A DNA stretch of 64,000 nt, taken from contig JAUJPP010000003.1 of assembly GCA_030562195.1 (NCBI GenBank), positions 27,187,398 to 27,251,397 on the forward strand, read 5' to 3'. The DNA is from Nipponacmea schrenckii. Lineage: Eukaryota > Mollusca > Gastropoda > Lottiidae. Positions 35,390 to 48,800 of the stretch are shown here, in pieces. The notes beneath the pieces were generated by a model, which made no database searches, was not told the origin of the DNA, and worked only from the letters and a program-made list of their open reading frames with translations. The number at the start of each line of letters is the position of its first letter. The first letter of the stretch is position 1. The position numbers and the translations under genes were made by a program.

Positions 35390-36639
35390 TTTATTTGAAC
35401 AGAATGTCTTTAATTCTCTCAAACAGAGTAGTCGTTCCTTTTAATCACTGTCATAGGTCACATTATAGTGAAACTAACTACAAGGAAAAGCAAACTCTGC
35501 ATTAACCTTGTCGATTTGAAACAATTGGGGTCCCTGGATTATAATAAGACTAGTTGGAGTAGGGTAGGAATGGAGTCATATAGACCTATACATATGTTTC
35601 ATAATATTTATCATACCCAATAATATCCAATAATGATCCACATTGCTTATAATGTAACACAGCATGGTAATGACAAATGGATCGGGCCTGTTCGTTGCTA
35701 TACACGAAATGGAAATACATGTAGCAAAAATATTCAATGAATTGCGTTTATGGTGAACCGGTCTAATTTACACTAGTTTAAAATTCCTATTTTCAGATAT
35801 TTTATTCTATATTGTAATCTTTTTAGTTTTCAACCAAACGTCCGTCCCAATGATATTAGCCTACTTTTAACCAATCAAAATGTTTTTCTGGATTAAAAAA
35901 AATAGGAATTGTAGTATAATGAACCCAAATGCCTATTATATATTTTAGCTTTCCACATCCCTCAATTTCTTATTTGATAAAGAAACAGATTTTACATGCC
36001 ACGCTCTGATTGGTTTACAATATTCTAGCCTACCTTTGGAACGGAACCTTCGAAGAGAACTTGTGAGATTTTAATGTAGACTAAAAAAATATCTGAAAAA
36101 GTCTAAAGATACGAAACTTGAAACATTGAGTGAGACTAGGGCCGAAGGGAACCGAATTCATCGTATACTGCAGTAGGTCTAAAGCAGGCCTTCTCAAGAT
36201 AATTCCCTAAAGCACCACTGAGGTCAAAATAGGGAGCCACGCGCCACCAGTTGAGAAGACTGACCAGCTGTGTATACAGGCTATATAGTAGGCTATTTCC
36301 AGTTCATTACGTAGGCTTACACATATTTCATCAGACGAAGAAACATTCATAACCACGACCACGAGCCACGCTTTTAATAATAACAATCAAGCCCTTCCTT
36401 TTGTCTTTTTTTATCTTGAGTTATGTATCTGAGAACAATTCGATCTATGTGAGTTTTGTTATGATAGAAAACTACTTGTATGTTTGTGGAACGCACTGTG
36501 GACAACTGTGCAATATTCGGATAACAAGTGTTATGCCTGAGAACTAGTTAAGTTTTTCCAGCATTGCACATGTCCACGGTAGTCTTCAAATAGTCTACTA
36601 CAGTACCTGTTTTAATCACTGAGAGCCGTAAATCTATTT

Positions 36640-39600
36640 CAAAATATTCTCCCAATACTGTTGTATTTAAAATGTAAAGAAAATGTCATAATAAATTCAA
36701 ATCTCATAAATGTGGCTTTATGGAATGCGCAGTCTGCCAAAAATAAAACAAATGATATACTAGAACTCATTTCAGACTTGTCTCTAGATGTGCTTTTTCT
36801 GACAGAAACTTGGCTCAAATCTACAGGCGATGAAGCTACTATAGCAGCTTTAACCCCCCATGATTATAAATTTCATCAGATTCCTCGAACTCAGGGTAGA
36901 GGCGGAGGCCTTGGTGTTATTTACAAAAAAGACACTGTATTCAATCCTTTCACCTTGCCAATTAAATTCAAATCATTTGAGTTACTATGTTCAGCCATCA
37001 GTGTAGGACAAAAATCTCTACGTTTTGTTTGCATATACAGGCCACCACCTTCCAAGAAAAATGGTCTTACTGATGCACAGTTTCATGAGGAATTTGCTGA
37101 GCTCTGTGATCATATTGATAACAAATCTGAATCACCTATTCTTCTGGGGGGATTTCAATGTTCATTTTGATGTACCAGAAAATTCTCTAACAAAGAAGTG
37201 TAAACAGACGCTGGACTCACATCATCTGACGCAACATGTATTGGATCCTACCCATAAATCTGGTCATATAATTGATTGGCTCATCACACAAAATGGTTCC
37301 ATCATTCAAGATGTTAAAATCAGGGACAAACAAATCTCAGATCATTGTGTCTTAAATTTTAAACTTTCATTTCAAAAGTTACATCTTACTCCTGAAGTGG
37401 TCCTTATTCGCAATATGAAAGACATTGTCATTGAAGATTTTAAAAGTGATATTGTGAAGTCCGATTTACCAAGACTGGGAGAGAAATCAGGTGAGATTAA
37501 TGCATATATCACTTCATATGAAACCATCATTGCTGACATTTTAAATAAACACGCTCCTCTCAAGCGAAAGTATATTCGTCCCAAACCAGAATCAGCATGG
37601 CTTTCAACCGAGGTCTTGGCGTGTCGAAGAACCAAACGGGCCGCTGAACGACGCTGGCGTAAGACTCGCATGGAGGTAGACCGGCAAATATATCAAGTCT
37701 CGCGAAAGAAACTCAACAATAAAATGCAAAAGGCAAAGGCAAAACATATTAATAACATTATCATTGAAAGTGCCAAAAATCCAAAACAACTGTTCTCAAC
37801 GCTCAACGGTTTACTTGGAAAGAAATCTGAATCTGTGCTCCCTAAAGGTGATGGTAAAGCTGTCGCTAATGATTTCAGTCATTTTTTCATGGACAAAATT
37901 ACCAAAATTCGTGAAGGTCTTCAATTATCAGACAATGTTAAAATTAACAACCAGGAAAGCAATTTCAGTGGAACACAGCTTAAGTCATTTCAACCTATTT
38001 CTGAAACAGATTTGAAGAAACTGATTCTATCATCAAAACCAACTACATGTTCACTTGATGTTCTCCCAACCAAGTTCCTAGTGTCGATAATAGATGTACT
38101 GCTTCCAACACTAACTGAAATCATAAATGCCATTTTGGAAACAGGGATTGTCCCTCAAAGTTTCAAAAGAGCAGTGGTCAGACCCTTGTTAAAGAAGTCA
38201 AATTTAGATCAAGAAGTTCTGAAGAATTACAGACCTGTGTCTAATCTATCTTTCATCTCTAAAATTGTGGAGAAAATCGTGAAGTCACAGCTTATGACTC
38301 ACCTTGATAAGTTCAATCTTGTTGAAAAATATCAATCTGCTTACCGCACATCCCACAGCACAGAAACAGCTTTAAATTCAGTTTTAAATCAAATCAGAAG
38401 TTCTGTTGATGATGGAAACGTGTCTTTACTTGTTTTATTGGATTTGTCCTCAGCTTTTGACACGATCGACCATAATAATCTTCTTAGTAGATTGGAAAAT
38501 GAGTATGGCATCAGTGGTGTAGCCTTAAAATGGTTCTCTTCATATCTATCTAATAGAACTCAAACCGTCATTGTTCATGATGCATCATCAGAAACTGTTC
38601 CACTTGCCTGTGGTGTACCACAAGGTTCGGTCCTTGGTCCCGTGTTGTTCAGTTTATATACCAAACCCCTTAGTAAAGTAATTGGATATTACCATATCGG
38701 TCATCATTTTTATGCTGATGATTCTCAGCTTATTGACAGTTTCTCGCCAGCTCTTTCAAACCACAAGTTAACTTACTCCATGATGGAGAACTGTGTCTCC
38801 GATATACAGCAGTGGATGAGTGCCAACATGTTAAAACTAAACTCTGACAAGACTGAGGCCATGTTAATTGGACCCTCTTCTCGACTGGCTGGTCATGAAC
38901 TTGATGGTCTCCAATTAGGTCAATCATTCATTTCTTTCAATCCTACGGCTAAAAACCTTGGAGTTTACTTGGATCAAAACTTACGAATGGAGGATCACAT
39001 CAGTCATCTTTGTAAAACCTGTCATTTCCATCTACGAAACATAGGAGCTATTCGCCATCTAATCACCAGCGAAACGTGTGCCACACTTGTTAGATGTCTC
39101 ATCCTCAGTCGTTTAGACTATTGTAATAGTCTTTTGTATGGTTTACCAAACACCCAGATTGAACGACTGCAGAAGATACAAAATCGAGGTGCCAGACTGG
39201 TTACACGTACAAAATCTACTGCTCATATTACCCCTGTCTTAAACGAATTACATTGGCTACGAATTGAAGAGCGTATTGACTTCAAAATTCTATGTTTATG
39301 TTTTCAAGCAGTCAACAACGTCGGTCCTTCCTACATTCAAGATCTTGTTCAACCATATGTTCCTCCTAGAAATCTCCGCTCTAAAGATAAACTTCAACTT
39401 GTGAAACCATCATTTAATTTAAAATCATTTGGTGGTAGAACATTTGCGTATGCTGCTGCACACTTATGGAATTCCCTTAACATATCCATTAAATCATCGT
39501 CAAATATACAAGACTTCAAATCCAAATTGAAAACACATTTGTTTCATCGTTATACTTAATGTGAACAATGCTTGTGAAAGACACATGTCAGCGCTTTGAG

Positions 39601-39665
39601 CACTCTCCATGCAGAGTGGATTTCAGCGCTATATAAATACATTTATTATTATTATTATTATAACT
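36640..39665 (+). mobile_element. L2/CR1-type LINE, almost full ORF2
   Basis: Non-LTR retrotransposon: endonuclease plus reverse transcriptase ORF followed by a short 3' tail with inverted agcgct words (cagcgctttgagcactctcc..tcagcgctatataaata) and an (att)n microsatellite, the usual 3' end of L2/CR1 elements. No ORF1 was seen and the 5' end is probably truncated. Target-site duplication was not resolved. Confidence 0.85.
36661..39559 (+). pseudogene. LINE ORF2: endonuclease + reverse transcriptase, one frameshift
   Basis: Nicks target DNA and copies the element's RNA in place. The frame from 36661 has APE-endonuclease motifs (NAQSAKNK, LTETWL, GRGGGLGVIYK, VCIYRPP, ILLG); it is then lost in a run of six G at 37146-37151, and the next frame continues with GDFNVHFD, SDHCVLNF, the RT domain (NYRPVSNLSFISKIVEK, LLDLSSAFDTIDH, VPQGSVLGPVLFSLY, catalytic YADD at HHFYADDSQL, LNSDKTEAMLIG) and the C-terminal block (SRLDYCNSLLYGLP, ITPVLNELHWL, LWNSLN, FKSKLKTHLF), with a stop at 39557-39559. 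Apart from that one extra base the frame is open for about 960 codons, so the insertion is recent or the extra G is a consensus error. No ATG starts the first frame, which fits 5' truncation. Confidence 0.88.
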
Positions 39666-41819
39666 CTATGTACTTACAGTTTGAGAATACTTGAATATTA
39701 AAAAAAATCCAAGAAAAAATATTTCTGTCGTTTAATTTTTTACGATATCCTCTACATTTCCCTTCACTAATTATTTAATTAATAATTAATTATACCAATT
39801 AATATAACACCCACAGTTATTCATTTTCTTGTTATTATCAGTAGATTTAACATGATAAAAGCCGGTGTGTATATCAAACATTGTTAGACTGTTACTAGGC
39901 AGTGGACTAGTGGAACTCTTTCCTCTCTAATCAATTCTTGAATGTGACAGACGACTAACTGACAAAGACATGCGCATTGTCAGGTTAATGAGGCATGTCG
40001 TTCCAGGAGGATGCTTATATACCTGAAGAAGTTCTAAAGCTCTTCCGCATCACCCTGTAACGCTTTTTAAATTAATTTTCAATCCATTGCATAGGGTTCG
40101 CATCGCTAAACACTATGTACACCATAGTATCATCAAAGCAATAAATCTCAAAATAAAAATCATAAAGTATAGTAATTGCTTTGGTACAATTAAGATCGTT
40201 TAGGTCCGAGGGTGAAATCCTTAAAGGTGTTCACTGTACAGCCACTTGTTTTCTTTTGTTTCATGTAAACTTGGGAAAAAATCTAGTTAATATATGGCAT
40301 ATAACACACATCCCGGAAAATAGTGACCAAGTTTGAAAGTTAAAAGTTCAGGCAGCATTCCTATAAAATATATTGCCATTGTTTAAAGGGATAATAGCCG
40401 TTAGAATACACTCGTCCTACGTCTAATATTTGTGTTTAATATTGACTATTAGTTAAATAACTATGCATCCCAAACTTGATGAATTTTCAAAAAGCGAGAA
40501 TAAAACTACATTCGGATATTTTCAAAAAAGTAAGCAAGCTAGATTCCATTCTGTTTGGGAATAAAAGCGTCAGGGAAATCAGCGCTAAAATATCCTTGTG
40601 GGAAATCTATATGTTAGAGTTACTTCCCTTTATTATCACAATATGAAAATCGCTTAATGGATGCATTAAGCGTTTTATTATTGACTGCTTGATTTTGTGG
40701 ATTATCGAATTATAGAGGGATTTTGATGTATAGTGATGACGCCAGGTAAGTCCACTGATGCATATTTAGAGTCCGGGAACAAAATAATCACAATTTGTGG
40801 TACAATTCCGATAAACACTTTCTGTTTTAGATTTAGAGGGGGTTTATTCGATATTTAACCATGCTTGAATCATTAGATCCCGAGACCGCTTATCGGAATT
40901 GTACCACAAATTGTGATGATTTTGTTCCCGGACTCTTTTTTATGGATAATTTAGAACATGGGTTATTCGGTTTTTATGACGTTAGGTGCAGTATGACGCA
41001 CATAACAACAAACTGCACGTGCGCTATCGAATGAAAAAGAAGACATCCTTTTTATCATTAACATTAACAAGATTTGTAACTAGTTCGCTGAAATTAATAC
41101 GCCAAATTGCAAAGACATGATGTCAAATTGCTATTTATTGTATTTGAACCAATCAGAAATCAGAATTTTTGTTATTTGTGGTACAAATACTGTTAATTGT
41201 CAAGTCTGAGTGAAATTAAAATTTCATGTTTCTTCTAACGGCTATTATCCCTTTAAGGACTAATAATGTGATTAAGATAATATATGACATACTGTTACAA
41301 GTTCAATTTTAAAAGGTTTTAATAGATTTATACAAACATTTGGTTGGACTGATGATGTTGTCTTTAAAAGTGATAGACGAGTTGGTAATGAAAAAACGAA
41401 AATTTCCCTCAGTACACAGGTACTTGATTCATTCTCAACTTATGAGAGCTTCAGCTTGTTACTCAAAGGTTCTCCAAAGATGTCCCATACAAACGACTAG
41501 GCTTATGCGCTTTGTTGTAATTGAAGAAATAAAAATCGTCTGGTATTTATTGATATCACGAGGCATTAAAATCAATCAGAAACAATAACTTATATCGATT
41601 AAAAACCGAATGACATCGTTCTATTTATATACCGTACTGTGAATTTTAATGTCATCACTTCTACCAATACTAAATAACGATATGAGATTCCCTTGGTAAC
41701 TCCTTCTCAGTAAGTTAGAAGATAAAAGGAAAGAAATTTGGTCCAAAGGTAACCGGTGACCCTAGGAAATCATGTAATGTTCAAATAGTCAAATCGAAAC
41801 TGGAGATTAACCAACGTGT
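39666..41819. other. intergenic, one inverted repeat
   Basis: No exon recognised. Holds the 45-bp-arm inverted repeat at 40770-40934, otherwise plain AT-rich sequence. Confidence 0.45.
40770..40934. repeat. inverted repeat, 45-bp arms, one mismatch
   Basis: Left arm 40770-40814 and right arm 40890-40934 (starting agtccgggaacaaaat, ending tacaattccgataa) match as reverse complements with a single mismatch, around a 75-base loop. The arms share no similarity with the other hairpins in the window. Probable foldback element. Confidence 0.85.
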
Positions 41820-42480
41820 CTTGACAATACTAGATAAAATAGTACATCTCGTGGCTAGACAATACTCACAATGATTAAATAGTAACCACAGCGGCTGGAG
41901 AGTTACCCACTTGACTAGACAAAACTCACAGAGATAAAATAGAACCAAATTGGATGGAGAGTTACCAACGTGTCTAGACAATACTCACAGCGATAAGACA
42001 GTAACCACAGCGGCTGGAGAATAATCCACGTGGCTAGACAATACTCAGGGAGATAAAATAGTAACTACAGAAGCTGGAGAGTAACCCTCGTGGCTTGACA
42101 ATACTCACAGTGATAGAATAGTAACCACAGAGGCTGGAGAGTAACCCATGTGGCCAGACATACTCTCAGAGATAACCGCAGCGGCTGTAGAATAATCCAC
42201 TTGGCTAGACAATACTCAGGGAGATAAAATAGTAACCACAGTGGCTGGAGAGTAACCCTCGTGGCTTGACAATACTCTCAGAGATAAATAGTAACCACAG
42301 CGGCCGGAGAGTAGCCCGCCTGACTAGAGAATACTCATGGTGATAAAATAGTAACCACAGCGGCTGGAGAGTAACACACGTGGCTAAACAATACTCACAG
42401 TGATATAATAGTAACAACAGCGGATGGAGAGTAACCCACGTGGCTAGACAATACTCACAGTGATAATATAGTAAACACGG
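41820..42480. repeat. 60-bp tandem repeat, about 11 copies
   Basis: Unit gtaaccacagcggctggaga, gtaacccacgtggctagaca, atactcacagtgataaaata. Because 60 is divisible by three, minus-strand frames of about 70 codons appear; they are artefacts of the repeat. Diverged ctaaccacattggc words continue at 43070-43190. Confidence 0.9.
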
Positions 42481-45400
42481 TAGTTATAGATTCGAGAATC
42501 TTGAAGCATAGTTGAAGGGAGATAACAAGCTTTTTGTAGTCTTTGTTTTCTAGTCAATTGAGCAATATTTGGACTGGATGAAAGGTCAACGTGTTTGTAT
42601 GTATTGAACTATAATTCAATTAGAATTTGCTTGCATAAGACATAAGTAAGACCCCGTGTACATCTCGAGCCTAAGCCCTTACTTAATATAAGCTGATCCC
42701 TGCAAAATGAAACTAAGACGTAAGTGGGTTGGATTTGGAATATTTTATTTATTTCAATAAACAATAATATAAACATAAACATACATAATGTACAACAATG
42801 ATTATTCTGTTAATAATGTCAAATGTTTCTGTGTAGAAACGGGTTAGATAGAATAAACTTCATCCTACATCTACCTTGTTAATTCAACGATCAAGTCCCA
42901 GACGATTTCGCTAGAGGCCAAAGGCAAAAAAGTCCAATTGGTTTTTCGGCGATTACAGTAGTCAGACAGTAACCTAGGTAGAAACCATAGTAGCATGGTA
43001 GTATCTACCGTTGGGGAGTTACCACAAAGAGTTAGAAGTAATCGCGGTGGCTTTACCCTAACCATATATCCGCTCCAGTAACCACATTGGCAAAATAGTA
43101 ATCATATCCACATTGGCAAACCCTTTTAGTAACCACATTCGCCAGCCATCAAACCCCTTTAGTAACCACATTGGCTAGACATTGAGTCCACATAGTAATT
43201 GTTATTAAATGTTATTTATTAGATAAATGATTGTTTAATGTTGACACGGTTGTCAAGTTAATAGAACGAACAAACAAATCGAGTGGGGATTATTATATAT
43301 ATAACAAAGAGAGCAGTTTGTCTTGCTTGATAGTTTACCAATTTCAATATAACAAAGTGGCGCTCGATTGATAGGCTGTGAATGGTACGGTACCAGTTAT
43401 TATCTTCTATTCCTTTCCCTGTCAATTTTCACCTAACATATCTTGCCAGACATCGAATATGTTCTTAACCCTGTTCCAGCCTGTTTTATTGAACGTCCAG
43501 CCGATTCCTTAAACCTTGAACATGGAGAGGGAGTCGCAGTGACTCAGTGAGTTAGATGCTTGGTCGCTAACCTGGGGGTCCAGGGTTCAATCCCGGCATT
43601 TTCATTTGACCGAGAAGACCACACCAAACGAACGCCGCTCACAAATCTATGTACAAAAAATAGACGATTTCAACCACTTCTTTTCCACCTATCTGAAATA
43701 TTTAAATATCAATGGAAAGAGGGGATTTTCAGCTATCCAAAAATATAAAATTTATTTCTTTATGACATTTCAACTTTGAGAAATAGGGTATGAAAGATGA
43801 ACGAAAAATACGTTAATTATTCCCTTAAAATTAGCATATCTACTAGGCTATTTAATATAGAAGGTTGAAATTTTGCACAACACAAGTCTACATGTATCTC
43901 TACAACTTTACGTTGGCTTTTTGTTTTGTTTTGAAGATACTGATAGAAATCAAAATTTTGCAAGTGCATTTACGAAAAATTGAATTTTTAAAAAAACTAT
44001 TCATTTTATATAAAAAAGCCAAAGTAAAGTTATAGAGGACATCGTAAGCTTTAGCTGAAGCCAAAGTTGGTAAAAATCGGATAAATTATAAGCGAGATAT
44101 GCTTTTGGATAAATGGCAGTTTTTTTCAACATTTTGCAAACACATGTAAACCTTACGTAATTAACGATCATGTTGTTAAAAGATTGTCTTTCATGCTGTA
44201 GAAATCTTTAAGCACCTTTTAGGCATCGATAAGCACCGATTACCACATAATTGGAGTGCTAAAACAATGGAAAAAATTTAAAAAATTTCTCTGTGACGTA
44301 CTGATTTATGGGACATCACGTGACTTCTGGATTCCCCCAATACAAATCTGAACGACAAACGTAGAAAAGGTTTATTTAGCTGATGAGGTAGTACTCAAAA
44401 ATTTCAACTGACAACGTAATTTGTACGTCTACATAGAGGAATAACCCATTGCGTTCTATAAATAGATTATCTTTACGGACCGATATCTGACAAACTACTG
44501 AAGCGATTGAGCTAAAATTTTTACTAGATGAGTTTTTTTTAATGCCAAAAAGAATGGATATAAACTCAATACGTTTCTTGATTGAAATACACCTCGAACC
44601 AACCCCCTTAAGTCTAATCATGTTTGGTGGAATTTGATATGGAATCCATGCCCGATCGTATTTTATGAATATAATTTATGTTGGTTGACAGGTCATTATA
44701 ACTTTGGTTTGGACCTTGAAGTGTAATTGCAGTTTGCGTATGTCAGAGGGGAGGCAGTGGTTTCCTCCCTTTGCAAGTTTCTCCCCAGTGGGTCCAGCCC
44801 CCCCCCCCCCGGTGGTTTCCTCCTCTAAATTAAATAGGTAATTAAAACCCTTCAATTGGATTAACAAATAAAAGGACCGAGGAAGCCATTGAAATACTTA
44901 TAATTTTTCAAACTGCCCTTCCATTTGGTTTGAAATATCGGTGTTCAAAATTGTGGCTTGGTAAGAGTGAAGTCAGGTTTCCAAGTATAAAAAAGGGTTT
45001 TCAGCGATCATGTAATAAATTGGAATGTTTTCAACCAGTTTCCAACAAGTTTGTGAATTTACGCGTCTATTTATAGACCAGCATACATAGTATGTTTGAT
45101 TCATTTACAGTCTATCTCAAGATAAACTAACCAATAAAATAGGATTTTCCAGTATGCGTTTTTATAAACGTAAATAAAGCAAGAAAGGCCCAGATACAAT
45201 GATACACCTCAAGAGAAGGGAGTATGAATACAAGCATCCCCTAATTAACAAGTGATCTATAGATATATGTACGGTAAGTTAAATACATCATTATGAATTT
45301 TTATTTAAGTAAATTTTGTGTGGATACAGCATACGTTATAGAAACATAGAACGCCTCTGCGTAGAACATCTTCGATACATGTTAATAGATCCTAGATGTA

Positions 45401-46888
45401 ATCAGGGCTAAAAAACATCTTTTTGGGCCTTCATAGTATGATGTTTATGTAATTTTTTAAACTTTGTTCTATCTCCTATTAAAACTTGGAATGTAAAGAC
45501 ATTTACAAAGGCTTTAATTTATTAGAGGGTGTTATAAATACAGCCATATTTCTAGAAAACAAGTAGACCATGCGAGTGTGACCTACATTATAATGTAGCC
45601 ATTATTATTACTATAAATAATATATACTACCTATCTATACGGTAAGCTATATCATATTTTAATATTAATGCAGATATTAAAGTTACGGTTACGCATTACA
45701 AAGAGAACTGTCTGAGATATTTCACTTATAAACTGTTAACTTAAAAAAATAATGGATTTCAGAGAAGTCCTCGAAAAGATTTTATGATGGTATAAACTTG
45801 TATTCACCAACTGGTAAATTTAATAGTACCCACATTTTAATGGAATTCCATGTATCGTATTGATACACGACCTTTGGATACGATACGTGTATCGTGGCAT
45901 GTCGTATCACGATATTTTCATTCAGCGATATATCGTGACAGTACTACAATCTGAACATGGTTATTCTCGTTGATTGTTGATTGGTTTTCGAATGATAGTT
46001 GTTGATTTGGTTAGATTATCTGCTAACTGTTGCAAAACTGGAAGAATTGAAAAAAAAATGATTATGATATATATTAAGATGTGTATTTGAAACCAATATT
46101 TTCACGTAATATAGCGACCACAAACTATATCTAACGGAATAACAACAGTCACTATCAATGCACTTCTTTAGCCACTATCTTCAATCTACACTATCACTAA
46201 TTCTATTTCTTGGCTTTTACGAGGCTCTTGATGATTACCGATTATTTAGGCCTGTTTATTCCAAAGTGGTCCTTTTTAATCTTCTCTAATGCGCTATAAG
46301 CCTATTGTTGAAGAGTGAAATGTATATAAGTAATTTGTAATAAGTCATTCACAGCATTAACTAATAGTCAGATAAAGTCACCCTTCACTGCCTCCATTTC
46401 TTTACTATATCTTTCTCTGTGTCTGAGCTTTCTTCACCTCAGACTTTCTATTTCTTTACCATGAGCTTTTCTAATTAGTGTTTTTAGGCTTGACAACTTG
46501 GTCATTCAGATATAGTTTTCATGAAGTAAGGACAGGACATGTCACTTGGATATTTTTGAGTGCAAATTATATAAAATCTTCTTTAATAAAACACGGACCA
46601 GCTTGGTTATTGTTTTTATTACATACATGTGTAATCCTACTATACCAATACAAGAGAAATCGGGCCCATGTAATAATTGAATCCGTATTACACATACGTT
46701 AAATACGGTCGAGCTACTTTTTCTACTGACGAATGATTAAGTCGCCATTTTTGTTTTCAAAAGCCATGTCGCTTAGCGATTTCCCCGCTGCAGTGTCAAC
46801 TTAAAATAACTCAAATAACAACAAATTACCATTAAACCATATTTTGAAGCCGGTCCAACCACCCATGGGCTATAATTTCCACTGACAA
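42481..46888. other. intergenic, no gene recognised
   Basis: Includes weak gtaaccacattggc repeats (43070-43190), a tRNA-like SINE head (43529-43600) and a poly-C run near 44800. No exon could be supported. Confidence 0.45.
43529..43600 (+). mobile_element. tRNA-like SINE head
   Basis: Has an A-box-like gactcagtgagttagatgc and a B box ggttcaatccc at 43584-43594 at tRNA spacing, with ctaacctgggggtcc between. The flanks do not pair into an acceptor stem. A relative on the minus strand (59545-59611) shares ctcagtgagttagatgc and the B box, so this is a SINE/tRNA-derived repeat rather than a working tRNA gene. Confidence 0.5.
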
Positions 46889-47341
46889 TAGGCCTTTTTA
46901 TTTAAGCAAATCGTATCAATACACGGCCGAGTATCATCACGTGGTACAAATCAACTCGCCTTAAATAAACACCATGAATCGATGTAGCAATGTGTGACCA
47001 ACCGGAATTTGATGCTCGCATAAAAAAAAAAAAATTATTTCTGTTATCAATGGGTGCGAAATTATTTTATTCACTGTTCGCAGATATTCGACCTATGACT
47101 TTAAATCACGCTTCGGAATTAGCAGGCAAATCATTCACGTCATATTTGAACGATTTATCGAAATATTCTTTCTTGTTACCGGTACTACTCGCGACTGCCA
47201 TCTTAAAAGCTAATCGAATCGTACCAAAGTGCTGTGAGAGACGAGTTCTTAAAGGGTATAGGCGTTTGAACAAATCGCTAAAATAAGTGTGCATTGTAGG
47301 CAAATCGGTGTTGATACGATTTGCTTAAATAAAAAGGCCTA
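46889..47341. mobile_element. non-autonomous DNA transposon with about 30-bp TIRs, TA-flanked
   Basis: ggcctttttatttaagcaaa plus tcgtatcaa at 46891-46919 is repeated as its reverse complement ending at 47339, and both ends are flanked by TA, as expected of a TA target duplication (Tc1/mariner-like superfamilies). The interior holds a 98-codon plus-strand frame (46990-47286) with no transposase motif. No other hairpin in the window shares these TIRs. Confidence 0.7.
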
Positions 47342-47580
47342 AAGTCTTTAATAGACAACAATGCAACCAAATCAAGTCACATGTACAAGTTGAGCCGAGT
47401 ACGTTAGAGAGAACTCCCTATGACGTCATCTTATGTTTTAATATAACATTCCAGGGGGAAACCAACAGCGAAGTAGGCCGTACACAAAGGAGTTATAAAT
47501 AGAATACGTCAAATTAGGTCATATTTAGAAATACATTTTCACTCCAATTAATAGAGTAACCGCAATAATATGTAATAAAA

Positions 47581-47729
47581 GTAGAACCGCACACGTGTCT
47601 ATAGGTTTTCAATATTGCACAGGGGGCTTGGTGTAGTGATACCACTCGTGTGATACGCACACCCTTGGTATTACTACGCCAAGCCCCTCATGCAATATTG
47701 AAAACCTATAGACACGTGTGCGGTTCTAC
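47581..47729. mobile_element. 149-bp foldback element, about 64-bp arms
   Basis: Both ends read gtagaaccgcacacgtgtct, then ataggttttcaatattg, inverted with respect to each other, continuing to cttggtgtagtgatacca versus tggtattactacgccaag with few mismatches. A short MITE by structure. Confidence 0.8.
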
Positions 47730-48727
47730 CATTGTATCAGATATATTGTTTTAATATATTCTGAAAGTTGGATTTCCTGTTTAAGATCTTAGCCCTGGTA
47801 GGGTACTACACCTTAGCTAGTATAATTAATTAAAACCTCTTTTTATTGTTATGTAATAAATTGGTTAAGTGAACCTTTTGTGTGTTCATTTATTTACCTG
47901 ATCACCCCCCTCGACAACACTATTTTGACTTGTTCAGTGACCTTGAAATTAAGACTCGATTGTCACACATGAAGGCAATGTAAATTGTAAAGGGAGATAA
48001 CGATTGAGTAAAATTAGTCTCCAGACATCACTAAGTGAATTTGACATAACACCGAGTGTACCAACTTTATTAGGGAACTTGAGTCGTTTGATTAAACCAA
48101 TGATATTTAACATGGCCTATAAATGCTGGTATTATTAAGACGCACTGTATATGTTATTTTCACTTATCATCCTATGTGGCAGGTCACACTTTACTAATCG
48201 GGGCTTAACCAACTTGGGGTGTTCACGTGTCAAGATGTACTTTAATAGAAAAAAAGTAAAAAACGGCGATCTTTTGAGGCGTTATTAACAAAAAGTCATA
48301 TACCTTCTAACATAATAATGTTCTTAATCAAGGAACTGTACACATCAATCTGCATAACTCCTACTTTTACTTTCGTCGAATTTGCTTTGAGTTCTTACAC
48401 GGTGCGTATATCCCCATGTTACCCTACCGATTATATCAAAACTTGGTGGAATTTCCTACACCCAGTTTGTTATATTTTAGGCTGTCACTTGCAAATGACC
48501 AGAGTAAGATGGAGCAGGGTAGAAAACCGCTTGCAGACTTACCCCAACATCGAATACAAGTATGTTGATTAATATAATCCTTTCGGTATTACATAAATTA
48601 ACATTAATTATATACGGACCCCGGGCTTTTAGCCATAACGATGAAATAGTCCCTTGAAATTGCATTGACACAAACACGTGTTTCTATTATAGTATATTAC
48701 TTTTAATAGGCCCTTTCAGTATAATAT

Positions 48728-48800
48728 ATGCAAAAAGAGTAGGCTAATGCCTAATGCACACTGCATGGCGTTGTCCATCATCATTAGCCCATTAGGGCGA
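48728..48800 (+). mobile_element. SINE-like repeat, central fragment
   Basis: gcaaaaagagtaggctaatg, then ctgcatggcgttgtccatca and cattagcccattagggcg match the centre of the copies at 10085-10265 and 26255-26450. Head and tail are absent. Confidence 0.5.

Larger units (their letters stand above)
29581..36640. other. non-coding region upstream of the exchanger coding exons
   Basis: If the exchanger's leader exon is at about 35.3 kb, most of this is its first intron. It contains one hairpin (31703-31761), a 32-bp repeat (32690-33130), the 87-bp satellite (33720-34590) and a promoter-like cluster (35339-35389). No protein-coding exon of convincing quality was seen. Confidence 0.45.

Noticed and set aside
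41781..42417. Minus-strand 66-70 codon frames rich in CEYCLA
   Set aside because: Shadow of the 60-bp satellite.
43529..43600. A functional tRNA gene
   Set aside because: A and B boxes are present but no pairing acceptor or anticodon stem could be drawn, and a relative exists at 59545-59611.
46990..47286. 98-codon frame as a host gene
   Set aside because: It is wholly inside a TIR element, with no motif; described as element interior instead.
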